The notes under the pieces are model-generated. The model worked only from the letters and a program-made list of their open reading frames with translations, searched no databases and was not told the origin of the DNA. A DNA stretch of 64,000 nt. Origin: Pseudomonas sp. dw_612. GTDB taxonomy: Bacteria > Pseudomonadota > Gammaproteobacteria > Pseudomonadales > Pseudomonadaceae. Below are positions 27,806 to 36,997 of the stretch, piece by piece (within the stretch, counting starts at the first letter, position 1; each line of letters begins with the position of its first letter). The stretch covers positions 295,650-359,649 of the forward strand of contig NZ_JAAVVC010000006.1 of NCBI RefSeq assembly GCF_018449725.1, read 5' to 3'. Both the position numbers and the translations under genes were made by a program.

Positions 27806-28771
27806 TTGAAGAAGAACCTTGCCCGACTCGCAACGGTTGCCGTGGTGTTGCTGGCTTTCATCCTTGGCTGGTTCGCCTGGGAGCATTACACCCGCGCACC
27901 CTGGACCCGGGATGCCCGGGTGCGTGCGGATGTGGTGACGTTGTCCGCCGACGTCGCGGGGCGCATCGTCACTTTAGGTGTGCAGGACAATCAGCATGTA
28001 GAGAAAGGCCAGTTATTGCTGGAGATCGATCCGGCGCGCTACAGCCTGGCGGTGGAACGAGCCAAGCGTTCTGTCGAGGTGTCGAAAGCGACCCTCGGCC
28101 AATCCCAGGCCTCGATTGTTTCCAGCGAAGCCTTGCTCAAGCAGCGTCAGAGCGAGGAGCAACGGCGGCGCAAGTTAAAACTGGGGTTCGCGATTTCCGG
28201 TGAGGAATGGGAAAAATCCAGTACCGAAGTGGCGGTGGCCCAGGCCGAATTGTTGCGTAACCAGGCCAACCTCGGGCTGGCCCAGGCCAATGTGCAACTG
28301 GCTATTGCGGCGTTGACCCAGGCTGAACTCGATTTACAGCGCACCCGGGTCGAGGCTCCGGTCAGCGGCTATGTCACCAACCTGCTGACCCGCCAGGGCG
28401 ATTACGCCACGGCCGGTGGTGCGTTGTTGGCGCTGGTAGACAGCGACTCGTTCTACGTCAGCGGATATTTCGAGGAAACCAAACTGCCGAGAATCGAGGA
28501 GGGCGACCGCGTGCGGATCGAGTTGATGAGCGGCGAAACCTTCGGCGGCACGGTGCAAAGCATTGCCTTCGCCATTGCCGACCGGGAAAACGCCCCCGGC
28601 GGTCGTTTGCTGGCCAGCATCAACCCCAGTTATACGTGGGTCAAACTGGCGCAACGGGTACCGGTTCGAATCCAGATTGATGCGGACTATGCCGCCAAGA
28701 ATCGGCTGCGCGCCGGGACCACGGCGACCGTGACCGTCATGGAAACCCATAAATCTGAGGAACACCGCTAA
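27806..28771 (+). CDS. HlyD-family periplasmic adaptor (AaeA/EmrA-like)
   Basis: Membrane-fusion adaptor of 321 aa that links the FUSC pump to an outer-membrane channel. N-terminal anchor 'VAVVLLAFILGWFAWEHY', then lipoyl half 'TLSADVAGRIVTLGVQDN', a helical hairpin (about 75-175) and second lipoyl half 'RVEAPVSGYVTNL'. The start is TTG at 27806 (MKKNLARL); an ATG five bases earlier reads only Met-Pro-stop. No outer-membrane factor gene follows, so it may share OprN or another channel. Confidence 0.9.
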   Translation: MKKNLARLATVAVVLLAFILGWFAWEHYTRAPWTRDARVRADVVTLSADVAGRIVTLGVQDNQHVEKGQLLLEIDPARYSLAVERAKRSVEVSKATLGQSQASIVSSEALLKQRQSEEQRRRKLKLGFAISGEEWEKSSTEVAVAQAELLRNQANLGLAQANVQLAIAALTQAELDLQRTRVEAPVSGYVTNLLTRQGDYATAGGALLALVDSDSFYVSGYFEETKLPRIEEGDRVRIELMSGETFGGTVQSIAFAIADRENAPGGRLLASINPSYTWVKLAQRVPVRIQIDADYAAKNRLRAGTTATVTVMETHKSEEHR

Positions 28772-28777
28772 ACCTTT

Positions 28778-28866
28778 TAGGAGCAAAGCTTCCTCGCTAA
28801 GGCGGTTTGTCAGGCAATGCTGATGTTGGCTGACACACCGCCTTAGCGAGCAAGCTTTGCTCCTAC
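28778..28866. repeat. REP-type inverted pair after the efflux operon
   Basis: 'TAGGAGCAAAGCTTCCTCGC' from 28778 and its mirrored partner 'GCGAGCAAGCTTTGCTCCTA' ending at 28865, with inner 'TAAGGCGG/CCGCCTTA' arms extending the pairing. It lies in the gap between the convergent efflux operon and oprN. Confidence 0.88.
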
Positions 28867-28889
28867 AGGAGACAGTATTTTCTGCAGGC

Positions 28890-28923
28890 AAAAAAAGCCC
28901 CGCGACCGAATGAGACGCGGGGC
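28890..28923 (-). terminator. Rho-independent terminator of mexEF-oprN
   Basis: Stem GCCCCGCG (28897-28904) pairs with CGCGGGGC (28916-28923). On the minus strand the stem is followed by seven T (complement of the A run 28890-28896). It lies about 50 bases past the oprN stop. Confidence 0.85.
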
Positions 28924-28970
28924 CAAAAAATTTGGTTGGTTGCGGCCAACCAAAGGAGCTCTTTAATAAC

Positions 28971-30392
28971 TTACTTGCTGGCGACCGTCTCCGGCTGCCA
29001 ACCGCCACCGAGGGCCTTGTAGATCGCGACGATGCCGCGATACAGATCCACTTCGGCCTGGGCCTGGGAATCTTCGGCTGCCAGGCGTTCACGCTGGGCA
29101 TCGAGCAGGACGAGGAAGTCCGCCGTGCCTTCGCGGTAGCGAATTTCCGCCAGATCAGCAGCGGCGCGGCTCGATTCGCTCTGACGAATCAGCGAAATCA
29201 GGCGTTGCTGACGCTTGCCGTAGTCGCTGAAAGCATTTTCCGATTCCTCGAGGGCCAGCAGCACTTGTTGCTCGTAAGTCGCCAGGGCGCCTTCGGCTTC
29301 GGCGTCGGCACCGCGCAAACGGGCGCGGACGCTGCCCAGGTCAAACGCTGCCCACGTGATGCTTGGACCCAACGCCCAGGCATTGGCTGCCGAGGAACCG
29401 ATCTGCGAACCACGCCCGGCGGTGAAGCCGAGGAAGCCGCTGAGGCTGACCCGCGGGAACAAATCAGCCTTGGCCACGCCGATACGGGCAGTGGCGGAAG
29501 CCAGTTTGCGTTCGGCGCTGAGGATGTCCGGACGACGTTGCAGCAGTTCACCCGGATCACCGATCGGCAAGGCCTTGGCGATGGCGGGCAAATCTTTCGG
29601 GCTCAAGTCGACGGTCAGTTTGTCCGGACGTTCACCCAGCAGGGTGGCAATACGGTTTTTCTGCCGTACCTGTTCCGCTTGCAGTTGCGGCACGCTGGCT
29701 TCGACTGACGCCAGGCGCGCATCGGCGCGGACCACATCAAGCTGATCGCCGACGCCGGCATCACGCAGGCTGACCGTGATCTTGCTCGATTCCTGTTGGT
29801 TGTTCAGGTTGGCCAGGGCAATCTTTTCCCGCAGTTGCGCACCGCGCAGTTGACCGTAGGCATCCACCAGCTCGGCAATCATGCTGACTTGCAGTTGATA
29901 CAGGTCTGCTTCAGCCGCTTGTTGCTCGGCGTCGGACGATTCCAGATTGCGCTGGATACGACCGAAAAGGTCCAGTTCCCACGCCATGTCCAGGCCCAGG
30001 TCATAGCGTTCGCTATTGACCCGTTTGGTGGTCTGGCCAGGGATTTGGCCCTTGGCCAGATCACTGCTGGCCCGGCTGGTGATGGTCGGCATCGCGTCGT
30101 TGCTGGCGTCATCGCGAATCGCTCGCGCGGCTTTCCAGCGAGCGAAGGCGACGCGCAAATCACGGTTGCCTTGCAGGGATTGCATCACCAACTGGTTGAG
30201 GGTCGGGTCTTCAAACTGTTGCCACCAGATGCCTTCGAAACGCGAGCGGTCATAGTTCTTCTGACCGTTGGCGCCATCGGTGGCGGCTGTAATGTTGGCC
30301 GCCTCCGTGGTTGGGGTTTTATAGTCCGGGCCGACGGCACAGGCGCTCAGCGCCAATACCAGCAAGCTCGGCAGGAAGGCTTTCAGGCTCAT
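28971..30392 (-). CDS. oprN: Outer-membrane channel of MexEF-OprN
   Basis: Outer-membrane factor of the RND pump, 473 aa, lipoprotein with lipobox 'LALSAC' (Cys near 18). Two repeated OEP domains with the typical 'YDLGLDMAWELDLFGRIQRN' and 'WAAFDLGSVRARL' segments and the closing 'LYRGIVAIYKALGGGWQPE' seen in OprN. The start ATGA overlaps the mexF stop, and a strong terminator follows. Closest remembered family is OprN rather than OprM, in agreement with its MexEF partners. Confidence 0.93.
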   Translation of the reverse strand: MSLKAFLPSLLVLALSACAVGPDYKTPTTEAANITAATDGANGQKNYDRSRFEGIWWQQFEDPTLNQLVMQSLQGNRDLRVAFARWKAARAIRDDASNDAMPTITSRASSDLAKGQIPGQTTKRVNSERYDLGLDMAWELDLFGRIQRNLESSDAEQQAAEADLYQLQVSMIAELVDAYGQLRGAQLREKIALANLNNQQESSKITVSLRDAGVGDQLDVVRADARLASVEASVPQLQAEQVRQKNRIATLLGERPDKLTVDLSPKDLPAIAKALPIGDPGELLQRRPDILSAERKLASATARIGVAKADLFPRVSLSGFLGFTAGRGSQIGSSAANAWALGPSITWAAFDLGSVRARLRGADAEAEGALATYEQQVLLALEESENAFSDYGKRQQRLISLIRQSESSRAAADLAEIRYREGTADFLVLLDAQRERLAAEDSQAQAEVDLYRGIVAIYKALGGGWQPETVASK

Positions 30393-33300
30393 TGTTGCGA
30401 CTCCAGTTTCAGGGCCTTGGCCGCTTTGCGCGCTTCACCGCGCTCCACAAAGTTACGAATCAATACGTAGAACACTGGCGTCAGCAACAGACCGAAGAAG
30501 GTCACCCCGAGCATTCCGGAGAACACCGCCACACCCATGGCATGACGCATTTCGGCACCGGCACCGCTGGAGAACACCAGTGGCACAACACCCATGATGA
30601 ACGCGAAGGAGGTCATCAGGATCGGCCGCAGACGCAGACGGCAAGCTTCGAGAACCGCCGCCAGGGGGCCGAGGCCTTCCTGCTGTTTATCCTTGGCAAA
30701 CTCGACGATCAGAATCGCGTTCTTACAGGCAAGCCCCACCAGTACGATCAAGCCGATCTGGGTGAAGATGTTGTTGTCGCCTCCGGAAGCAATCACACCG
30801 GTAATGGCCGACAGCAGGGTCATCGGTACGATCAGGATCACCGCCAGTGGCAGGCTCCAGCTTTCGTATTGTGCCGCGAGCACCAGGAACGCCAGCAGTA
30901 CGCAGAGCGGGAACACGAACAGCGCGGTGTTGCCGGACAGAATCTGCTGGTAGGTCAGGTCGGTCCACTCGTAGGTCATGCCGTTCGGAAGTTCATCCTT
31001 CAGCAGTTTCTCGATGGCGATCTGGGCCTGGCCGGAGCTGTAGCCCGGGGCTGCCGCACCGTTGATTTCAGCAGTGATGAAGCCGTTGTAGTGCATGACG
31101 CGGTCCGGCCCCGAGGTGTCGCTGACCTTGATGAAGGTCGCCAGCGGGATCATCTCGCCCTTGTTGTTACGCACTTTCAGCTGACCGATCTGGTCCGGTT
31201 CGAGGCGGAACTGTTGCTCGGCCTGAACGTTGACCTGATAGGTGCGACCGAAGCGGTTGAAGTCGTTGGCATACAGCGAACCCAGGTAAATTTGCAGGGT
31301 GTCGAAGATGTCGCTGACGGCCACGCCGTGGGTCTTGGCTTTTTCACGGTCGATAGCGGCATCGACCTGCGGCACGTTCACGGTGTAGCTGGTGAACAGG
31401 GCGGCCAGTTCCGGCACGTTGTGGCTTTTGGTAATGATGTTCATGGTTTCTTTGTACAGCTCGTCGTAGCCCAGGTTGCCCCGGTCTTCGATTTGCAGGC
31501 GGAAACCACCGATGGTGCCCAGGCCTTGTACCGGCGGCGGCGGGAAGATCGCCATGTAGGCTTCTTCGATGCCGGCGAACTTACCGTTCAAGGCGCCGGC
31601 AATCGCACCGGCGGACATGCTCGGGTCTTTACGCTCGTCGAACGGTTTCAGGGTCACGAACACGATGCCGGCGTTCGGGCTGTTGGTGAAGCCGTTGATC
31701 GACAGGCCCGGGAAGGCCACCGCACTGTCCACGCCAGGCTGTTTCAGGGCCAGGTCGGACATGCGTTTGATCACGTCTTCGGTACGGTCCAGGCTCGAGG
31801 CGTCCGGCAATTGCGCGAAAGCCACCAGGTATTGCTTGTCCTGGCCGGGTACGAAACCGGTCGGGGTGTTGGCGAAACCGAAGAAGGTCAGCACCATCAG
31901 GCCAGCGTACAAGAACAGGGCGATACCGCTGCTGCGGATAACCCGGCCAACGGTGCCGACATAGCCATGACTGGCCTTTTCAAAGAAGCGGTTGAAAGGA
32001 CGGAACAACCAGCCACCGAAGATCTTGTCCAGCACCTTGGAGAAACGGTCTTTCGGCGCGTCGTGGCTCTTGAGCAACACCGCGGCCAGCGCTGGCGACA
32101 GGGTCAGCGAGTTGAAGGCAGAGATCACGGTCGAAATCGCGATGGTCAAGGCGAACTGTTTATAGAACTGCCCGGTCAATCCGGAGATGAATGCCGCCGG
32201 GATAAACACCGCACACAGCACTAGCGCCGTGGCGATGATCGGGCCGGTTACTTCACGCATCGCACGCTTGGTCGCTTCGACCGGCGTCAGCCCAAGCTCG
32301 ATGTTTCGCTCGACGTTCTCCACCACCACGATGGCGTCGTCCACCACGATACCGATGGCCAATACCAGGCCGAACAGCGACAGGGCGTTCAGCGAGAAGC
32401 CGAACAGGTGCATCACCGCAAACGTACCGATCAACGAAACCGGCACCGCCACCAACGGAATGATCGAGGCGCGCCAGGTTTGCAGGAACAGGATCACTAC
32501 CAGAACCACGAGAATCAGCGCTTCGAAGAGGGTGTGAACCACCGCCTCGATGGAGCCGCGCACGAAGATAGTCGGGTCATAGACGATGCTGAAGTCCATG
32601 CCTTCCGGGAAGCTCTTCTTCAGTTCAGCCATCTTGTCGCGAACTTCGTTGGAGATTTGGATCGCGTTGGAGCCTGGACGCTGGAAGATCGGGATCGCTA
32701 CAGCAGGCTGGTTGTTCAGCAACGAACGCAAGGCGTATTGGCTGGAACCCAGTTCGACGCGAGCGATGTCTTTGAGGCGAGTGATTTCACCGTTGTCGCC
32801 GGAGCGAATGATGATGTTCTCGAACTCTTCTTCAGAGACCAGACGCCCTTGAGTGTTGACCGACAACTGGAAGCTGGTGGCATTTGGCGCAGGAGGCGCG
32901 CCCAAGGCACCGGCAGCGACCTGACGGTTTTGCTCGCGAATGGCGTTGACCACATCGGTCGCGGTCAGGTTGCGCGAAGCAGTCTTGTTTGGATCGAGCC
33001 ACACCCGCAGCGAGTAGTCGCCCATACCGAACAGTTGCACATCACCGACACCGCCCAGACGCGCCAGCTCATCCTTGATGTTGAGCAAGGCGTAGTTGGA
33101 CAGGTAGAGCATGTCGTAGCGTTTGTCCGGCGAGGTCAAGTGGACCACCATGGTCAGGTCCGGAGAGGCCTTGTCCACGGTGATACCAATGCGCGTCACT
33201 TCTTCTGGAAGCTTCGGCTCGGTCCGGGTTACACGGTTCTGCACCTGCACCTGCGCGTTGTCCAGGTCGGTACCCAGGGCGAAGGTGATGGTCAGGGTGA

Positions 33301-33568
33301 TCTTGCCGTCAGCGGTGGACTGCGAGGACATGTACAGCATGTTCTCGACGCCGGTAATGGCTTGCTCCAGTGGAGCGGCCACGGTTTCGCCGATGACTTT
33401 AGGGTTGGCACCCGGGAAGTTGGCGCGGACCACAACGGTCGGTGGAACCACTTCCGGGTATTCGCTGATCGGCAACTGGAACAGCGAGATGGCGCCGGCG
33501 ATCAGGATCAGCAGCGAAAGTACCGCTGCAAAGATCGGCCGTGAAATGAAGAATTGGGAAAAATTCAT
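30389..33568 (-). CDS. mexF: RND multidrug efflux transporter MexF
   Basis: Inner-membrane proton-driven pump of the HAE1 family, 1059 aa. It opens with MNFSQFFISRPIFAAVLSLL, matching MexF, and contains the proton-relay aspartates in 'GIVVDDAIVVVENVERN' (spans around 400) and the conserved 'GLACKNAILIVEFAK' segment of the second half. The two large periplasmic loops expected of RND pumps are present. In P. aeruginosa MexEF-OprN exports chloramphenicol, fluoroquinolones, trimethoprim and quorum-sensing precursors. It begins 12 bp after mexE and overlaps oprN. Confidence 0.96.
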   Translation of the reverse strand: MNFSQFFISRPIFAAVLSLLILIAGAISLFQLPISEYPEVVPPTVVVRANFPGANPKVIGETVAAPLEQAITGVENMLYMSSQSTADGKITLTITFALGTDLDNAQVQVQNRVTRTEPKLPEEVTRIGITVDKASPDLTMVVHLTSPDKRYDMLYLSNYALLNIKDELARLGGVGDVQLFGMGDYSLRVWLDPNKTASRNLTATDVVNAIREQNRQVAAGALGAPPAPNATSFQLSVNTQGRLVSEEEFENIIIRSGDNGEITRLKDIARVELGSSQYALRSLLNNQPAVAIPIFQRPGSNAIQISNEVRDKMAELKKSFPEGMDFSIVYDPTIFVRGSIEAVVHTLFEALILVVLVVILFLQTWRASIIPLVAVPVSLIGTFAVMHLFGFSLNALSLFGLVLAIGIVVDDAIVVVENVERNIELGLTPVEATKRAMREVTGPIIATALVLCAVFIPAAFISGLTGQFYKQFALTIAISTVISAFNSLTLSPALAAVLLKSHDAPKDRFSKVLDKIFGGWLFRPFNRFFEKASHGYVGTVGRVIRSSGIALFLYAGLMVLTFFGFANTPTGFVPGQDKQYLVAFAQLPDASSLDRTEDVIKRMSDLALKQPGVDSAVAFPGLSINGFTNSPNAGIVFVTLKPFDERKDPSMSAGAIAGALNGKFAGIEEAYMAIFPPPPVQGLGTIGGFRLQIEDRGNLGYDELYKETMNIITKSHNVPELAALFTSYTVNVPQVDAAIDREKAKTHGVAVSDIFDTLQIYLGSLYANDFNRFGRTYQVNVQAEQQFRLEPDQIGQLKVRNNKGEMIPLATFIKVSDTSGPDRVMHYNGFITAEINGAAAPGYSSGQAQIAIEKLLKDELPNGMTYEWTDLTYQQILSGNTALFVFPLCVLLAFLVLAAQYESWSLPLAVILIVPMTLLSAITGVIASGGDNNIFTQIGLIVLVGLACKNAILIVEFAKDKQQEGLGPLAAVLEACRLRLRPILMTSFAFIMGVVPLVFSSGAGAEMRHAMGVAVFSGMLGVTFFGLLLTPVFYVLIRNFVERGEARKAAKALKLESQQ

Positions 33569-33580
33569 TGTTGAGATCCC

Positions 33581-34834
33581 TTAACCGCGTGGGGTCGCAG
33601 CAGCCAGTTTCACAACTGCACCCGGCGCGACCTTGGCAGGTGCGACTTGGGGCAGGTTGCTGGCTTCCAGCGCTTGTCGTTGTTGAGCCAGAGCGGCGAG
33701 GGTTTCCTTGGTGGCCATCGGGATCACTTCAGGGGTGACCGGCGAACCAGGACGAACCCGTTGCAGACCCTTGACGATGACCGTGTCGTCCTTGTTCAGG
33801 CCGCTGCGCACGATACGCAAGCCTTCGATCTTCGGACCCAGCTCGACCGAGCGGTATACCGTTTTGTTGTCGGCATCCATTACCAGCACGAACTTTTTAC
33901 CCAGGTCGGTACCGACCGCTTCGTCGTTGATCAACACGGCAGAGTAGGTGCCGCTGCCGACCAGTTTCAGACGTGCATACAGACCGGGGGTGTACTGGCC
34001 GTCAGCGTTGTCGAACACCGCACGACCGCGAATGGTGCCGGTCTTCGGGTTAACCTGGTTGTCGACGAAGTTCATCACGCCCTGGTGCGGGTTGCCGTCT
34101 TCGTTGGACAGGCCGAGGTACACCGGGGTGGTAGCGCCGCGTTTACCTTGACGGGCGAGTTGGGTGTATTTGAGGAATACACGCTCGTCGGCGTCGAAGT
34201 AGGCGTAGACCTTGTCGGTGGACACGACGCTGGTGAGCGCGGTGGTATCGGCGGTGACGAGGTTACCGGCGGTGATTTCCGCACGGCTGACGCGGCCGCT
34301 GATCGGCGAAGTGACGCGGGTGAAGCTCAGGTTCAGTTTGGCGAGGTCCAGTTGAGCCTGGAGGGCACCGACGGCAGCGCGAGCTTCTTGGGAAGCGCTG
34401 GTGCGCGAATCGGCCAGTTCGGCGGAGATCGCGTTGCTGGTGCGCAGGCGTTCGCCGCGCTGGGCTTCGTTTTCGCTGCGGGTAGCGTTGGCGCGGGACT
34501 GCGCGACCAGTGCTTCGAGGCGGCGGACTTCTGCCTGGAATGGGCGTGGGTCGATCTGGAACAGCACGTCGCCTTTCTTGACCAATGCGCCTTCAGTGAA
34601 AGCCACTTCATCGATCTGACCGGAGACCCGTGGACGAATTTCTACGGTTTCTGGCGCTTCGAGGCGCCCGGTGAATTCGTCCCACTCGTTGACAGGTTGC
34701 TCCAGCACCTTCGCCACGCTGACCTTGGCCGCGGGCATGGTGGCGGCGGTCTCAGGAGCCTTGCCGCAAGCGCTCATCACCAGAACGGCCAACAAGGCCA
34801 ACGGGAAGCGCAAATGTTTGAGTGACTGTTCCAT
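33581..34834 (-). CDS. mexE: RND periplasmic adaptor MexE
   Basis: Membrane-fusion protein, lipoprotein anchored to the inner membrane. The start at 34834 gives MEQSLKHLRFPLALLAVLV followed by lipobox 'MSAC'; the longer frame from 34960 would add 42 residues before the signal sequence and is rejected. The mature body has the lipoyl halves 'EIRPRVSGQIDEVAF' and 'RVTSPISGRVSRAEI' around an alpha-hairpin, and a beta-barrel ending 'GLQRVRPGSPVTPEV'. Length 417 aa. First gene of the operon. Two ATC-N9-GAT palindromes lie 84-162 bp upstream, consistent with MexT activation. Confidence 0.95.
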   Translation of the reverse strand: MEQSLKHLRFPLALLAVLVMSACGKAPETAATMPAAKVSVAKVLEQPVNEWDEFTGRLEAPETVEIRPRVSGQIDEVAFTEGALVKKGDVLFQIDPRPFQAEVRRLEALVAQSRANATRSENEAQRGERLRTSNAISAELADSRTSASQEARAAVGALQAQLDLAKLNLSFTRVTSPISGRVSRAEITAGNLVTADTTALTSVVSTDKVYAYFDADERVFLKYTQLARQGKRGATTPVYLGLSNEDGNPHQGVMNFVDNQVNPKTGTIRGRAVFDNADGQYTPGLYARLKLVGSGTYSAVLINDEAVGTDLGKKFVLVMDADNKTVYRSVELGPKIEGLRIVRSGLNKDDTVIVKGLQRVRPGSPVTPEVIPMATKETLAALAQQRQALEASNLPQVAPAKVAPGAVVKLAAATPRG

Positions 34835-34909
34835 GGATGCATCCGCCAATGTATTGAGAATGGACGGATGATGCTCGGCGAGGCTGTATCGCACGAATCG
34901 AATGAGGCA

Positions 34910-34934
34910 AAGGTAACTATCATTCGGAATGATA
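34910..34934 (-). promoter_or_regulatory. Probable MexT (nod-type) box upstream of mexE
   Basis: The core 34918-34934 is a perfect dyad, TATCATTC-G-GAATGATA, with the LysR/nod-box pattern ATC-N9-GAT. Read toward mexE it fits the spacing of the published MexT motif as I recall it (ATCA-N5-GTCGAT-N4-ACYAT): ATCA, five bases, AATGAT, four bases, ACCTT. It lies 76-100 bp before the mexE ATG. Confidence 0.6.
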
Positions 34935-34979
34935 TAAGCGCCGGGCGAGCCCTCTAGCATGCGCCTTTAGTTAGGGGGC

Positions 34980-34996
34980 TATCAATCGGATTGATA
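34980..34996. promoter_or_regulatory. Second nod-type palindrome upstream of mexE
   Basis: TATCAATC-G-GATTGATA, a perfect 8+1+8 dyad of the same design as the site 62 bp closer to mexE (they differ only at the fifth base of each arm). The distance between centres is near six helical turns, so two MexT oligomers could sit on one DNA face and loop. The outer part of the MexT motif is less well matched here. Confidence 0.5.
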
Positions 34997-35081
34997 ACAA
35001 AGCTGTATTGCGAGGAGCGCAAAGGTCTCGATAGGCGTCTGGTGCGTGTGGGCGGCGTTGGTGGCCTGTCTATCTATCGCG

Positions 35082-35990
35082 TCAGTCGGCCCAAGGTTCT
35101 GAATGAATAAAGTCCACAAATGCTCTCAGCGGAGAGGGCAGGTACCGACGTCCGGGATAATAAAGATACGGCCCGGTAAAGCGCTGCCACCAAGGCTCGA
35201 GCACCCGTTCAAGCACACCGCTTTCCAGGTGCGGTTGCAACCAGTCCTCGAACAGATGAACAATCCCCAAGCCATCAATAGCGGCCTGTACGGCCAGATC
35301 CATCGCACCTCCAATCCGGACGATCAATGGGCCCGTCGGGTCGATGCGGACCACTTCGCCGTCACGCTCATATTCCCAGAGCGGCACGGCGCCGCTGGGG
35401 AACTTGCCGAGCAGGCAGGCATGTGTGAGCAGGTCTCGAGGGTGCTCGGGGCGCCCTCTGGCGTTCAGGTAGGACGGTGCTGCTGCCGTGGCGAAGCGCT
35501 GAAATCGTGGGCCGATACGGACGGCAATCATGTCCTGCTCCAAACGGTCGTCGTAGCGAATACCTGCATCACAGCCGGCCGCGAGCATGTCGACGAAGCT
35601 CTCTTCGGTAACGACCTCGACACAGATATCAGGATAGGCTTGCAAAAAAGGCGTGATGATTTTCGGCAACACCAGGCGCGCCGCGCTGACGGGAACGTTG
35701 AGCCTCAGTGTGCCTGAAGGACGATCACGGAAGTCGTTGACCACATCCAGTGCCGACTCGACTTCGCCAAGTGCAGGCACAATACGCTCCATCAACCGCG
35801 CTCCGGCCTCGGTTGGCACTACGCTGCGGGTCGTCCTGTTAAGCAGACGCACACCCAGGCCCGCTTCAATGCGCCGCACAGCATCGCTCAGGCTTGAAGC
35901 CGATCGGCCGCTTGAGCGTGCACCCTCGCGAAATCCACCAGCCTTTACCACGGCCACGAAGGCCAACAAGTCTTGAATATCAGTCGCCAT
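35082..35990 (-). CDS. LysR-family regulator
   Basis: 302-aa LysR transcription factor: N-terminal winged helix ('FREGARSSGRSASSLSDAVR' as recognition region), effector domain 90-300 with 'PSGTLRLNVPVSAARLVLPK'. It belongs to the DhmR/CrgA-like subgroup with a short N-terminus. Divergent from an aldo-keto reductase gene 99 bp away, which it very probably controls; the gap holds an 11-bp dyad CTGAT-T-ATCAG (36026-36036). Despite standing next to mexE it does not resemble MexT, which is found at 47943. Confidence 0.88.
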   Translation of the reverse strand: MATDIQDLLAFVAVVKAGGFREGARSSGRSASSLSDAVRRIEAGLGVRLLNRTTRSVVPTEAGARLMERIVPALGEVESALDVVNDFRDRPSGTLRLNVPVSAARLVLPKIITPFLQAYPDICVEVVTEESFVDMLAAGCDAGIRYDDRLEQDMIAVRIGPRFQRFATAAAPSYLNARGRPEHPRDLLTHACLLGKFPSGAVPLWEYERDGEVVRIDPTGPLIVRIGGAMDLAVQAAIDGLGIVHLFEDWLQPHLESGVLERVLEPWWQRFTGPYLYYPGRRYLPSPLRAFVDFIHSEPWAD

Positions 35991-36089
35991 TGTTCGCCCA
36001 CCCGTACGGCCCGTGCAGATTGCAGCTGATTATCAGTGCAGTCGTCAATGCCTATAGTGCCCCCACACACATTGAAGGACGCACACGAA

Positions 36090-36953
36090 ATGAGCCAAGC
36101 AATCCAGGCCGGTACTTTTTCACTGGGTGACCGGACCGTAAACCGAATGGGCTACGGCGCCATGCAGCTAGCCGGTCCAGGCGTGTTTGGACCTCCCAAA
36201 GACCCCGAGGCGGCGATTTCCGTTTTACGCGCAGCGATCGCGGCGGGGGTGAACCACATTGATACCTCTGATTTCTACGGCCCGCACGTCACCAACAAAC
36301 TGATTCGGGAAGCCTTGCATCCCTACGCAGATGACTTGGTGATCGTGACCAAAGTGGGCGCACAGCGGGGAACCGATGGCTCCTGGAAACCGGCGCAAAC
36401 CCCGGCTGAACTGGTCCAGGCGGTGCATGACAACCTGCGTAATCTGGGGCGCGATGTAATGGATGTGGTGAATTACCGGGCCTGGGGGAATTTGCACTCG
36501 CCTGGCGACGAGTCCATCGAAGAACAGTTCACTGCCTTGGCAGAACTCCAGCGCCAGGGCCTCATCCGCCACCTCGGCGTCAGCAATGTCACCGCCACGC
36601 AGGTCAGGCAGGCGCAGGGGATTGCCGATATTGTCTGTGTGCAGAATCATTACAACCTGTCCCACCGCAATGACGAGTTGCTGATCAGCGAGCTTGGCGC
36701 TCAAGGAATAGCCTATGTGCCGTTCTTCCCGCTGGGCGGCTTCACACCGCTCCAGTCGCAAACACTGACCACTGTTGCGACGCGCCTGGGTACTTCACCC
36801 AACCAGGTAGCATTGGCGTGGTTGCTACAGCGTGCGCCCAACATCTTGCTGATTCCCGGTACATCTTCGGTCAAGCACCTGGAGGAAAATCTGAAGGCGA
36901 GTGATTTGGTCATTGCACCGGACCTTTTGGCAGAGCTGGAGGACATGGCGTAG
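36090..36953 (+). CDS. Aldo-keto reductase, YdbC-like
   Basis: NADPH-dependent oxidoreductase of the aldo/keto reductase family, 287 aa. The start at 36090 (MSQAIQAGTFSLGDRTVNRM) has AAGGA upstream. Catalytic Asp and Tyr are in 'HIDTSDFYGPHVTN' and Lys in 'VIVTKVGAQRG'; the C-terminal cofactor loop reads 'LLIPGTSSVKHLEENL'. It resembles E. coli YdbC over its whole length ('GYGAMQLAGPGVFGPP', 'AYVPFFPLGGFTPLQS'). The usual AKR histidine position reads Tyr-Arg in 'VVNYRAW', as in that subgroup. Its stop faces the permease gene at 36998. Confidence 0.9.
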   Translation: MSQAIQAGTFSLGDRTVNRMGYGAMQLAGPGVFGPPKDPEAAISVLRAAIAAGVNHIDTSDFYGPHVTNKLIREALHPYADDLVIVTKVGAQRGTDGSWKPAQTPAELVQAVHDNLRNLGRDVMDVVNYRAWGNLHSPGDESIEEQFTALAELQRQGLIRHLGVSNVTATQVRQAQGIADIVCVQNHYNLSHRNDELLISELGAQGIAYVPFFPLGGFTPLQSQTLTTVATRLGTSPNQVALAWLLQRAPNILLIPGTSSVKHLEENLKASDLVIAPDLLAELEDMA

Positions 36954-36997
36954 GTTTATTCAGCGCAGCCCGCTAGCCATTATCCTGCTGGCCTGTT

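Noticed and set aside
35082..35990. LysR gene beside mexE considered as mexT
   Set aside because: Its sequence does not resemble MexT and it is divergent from an aldo-keto reductase; a full MexT match lies at 47943-48857.
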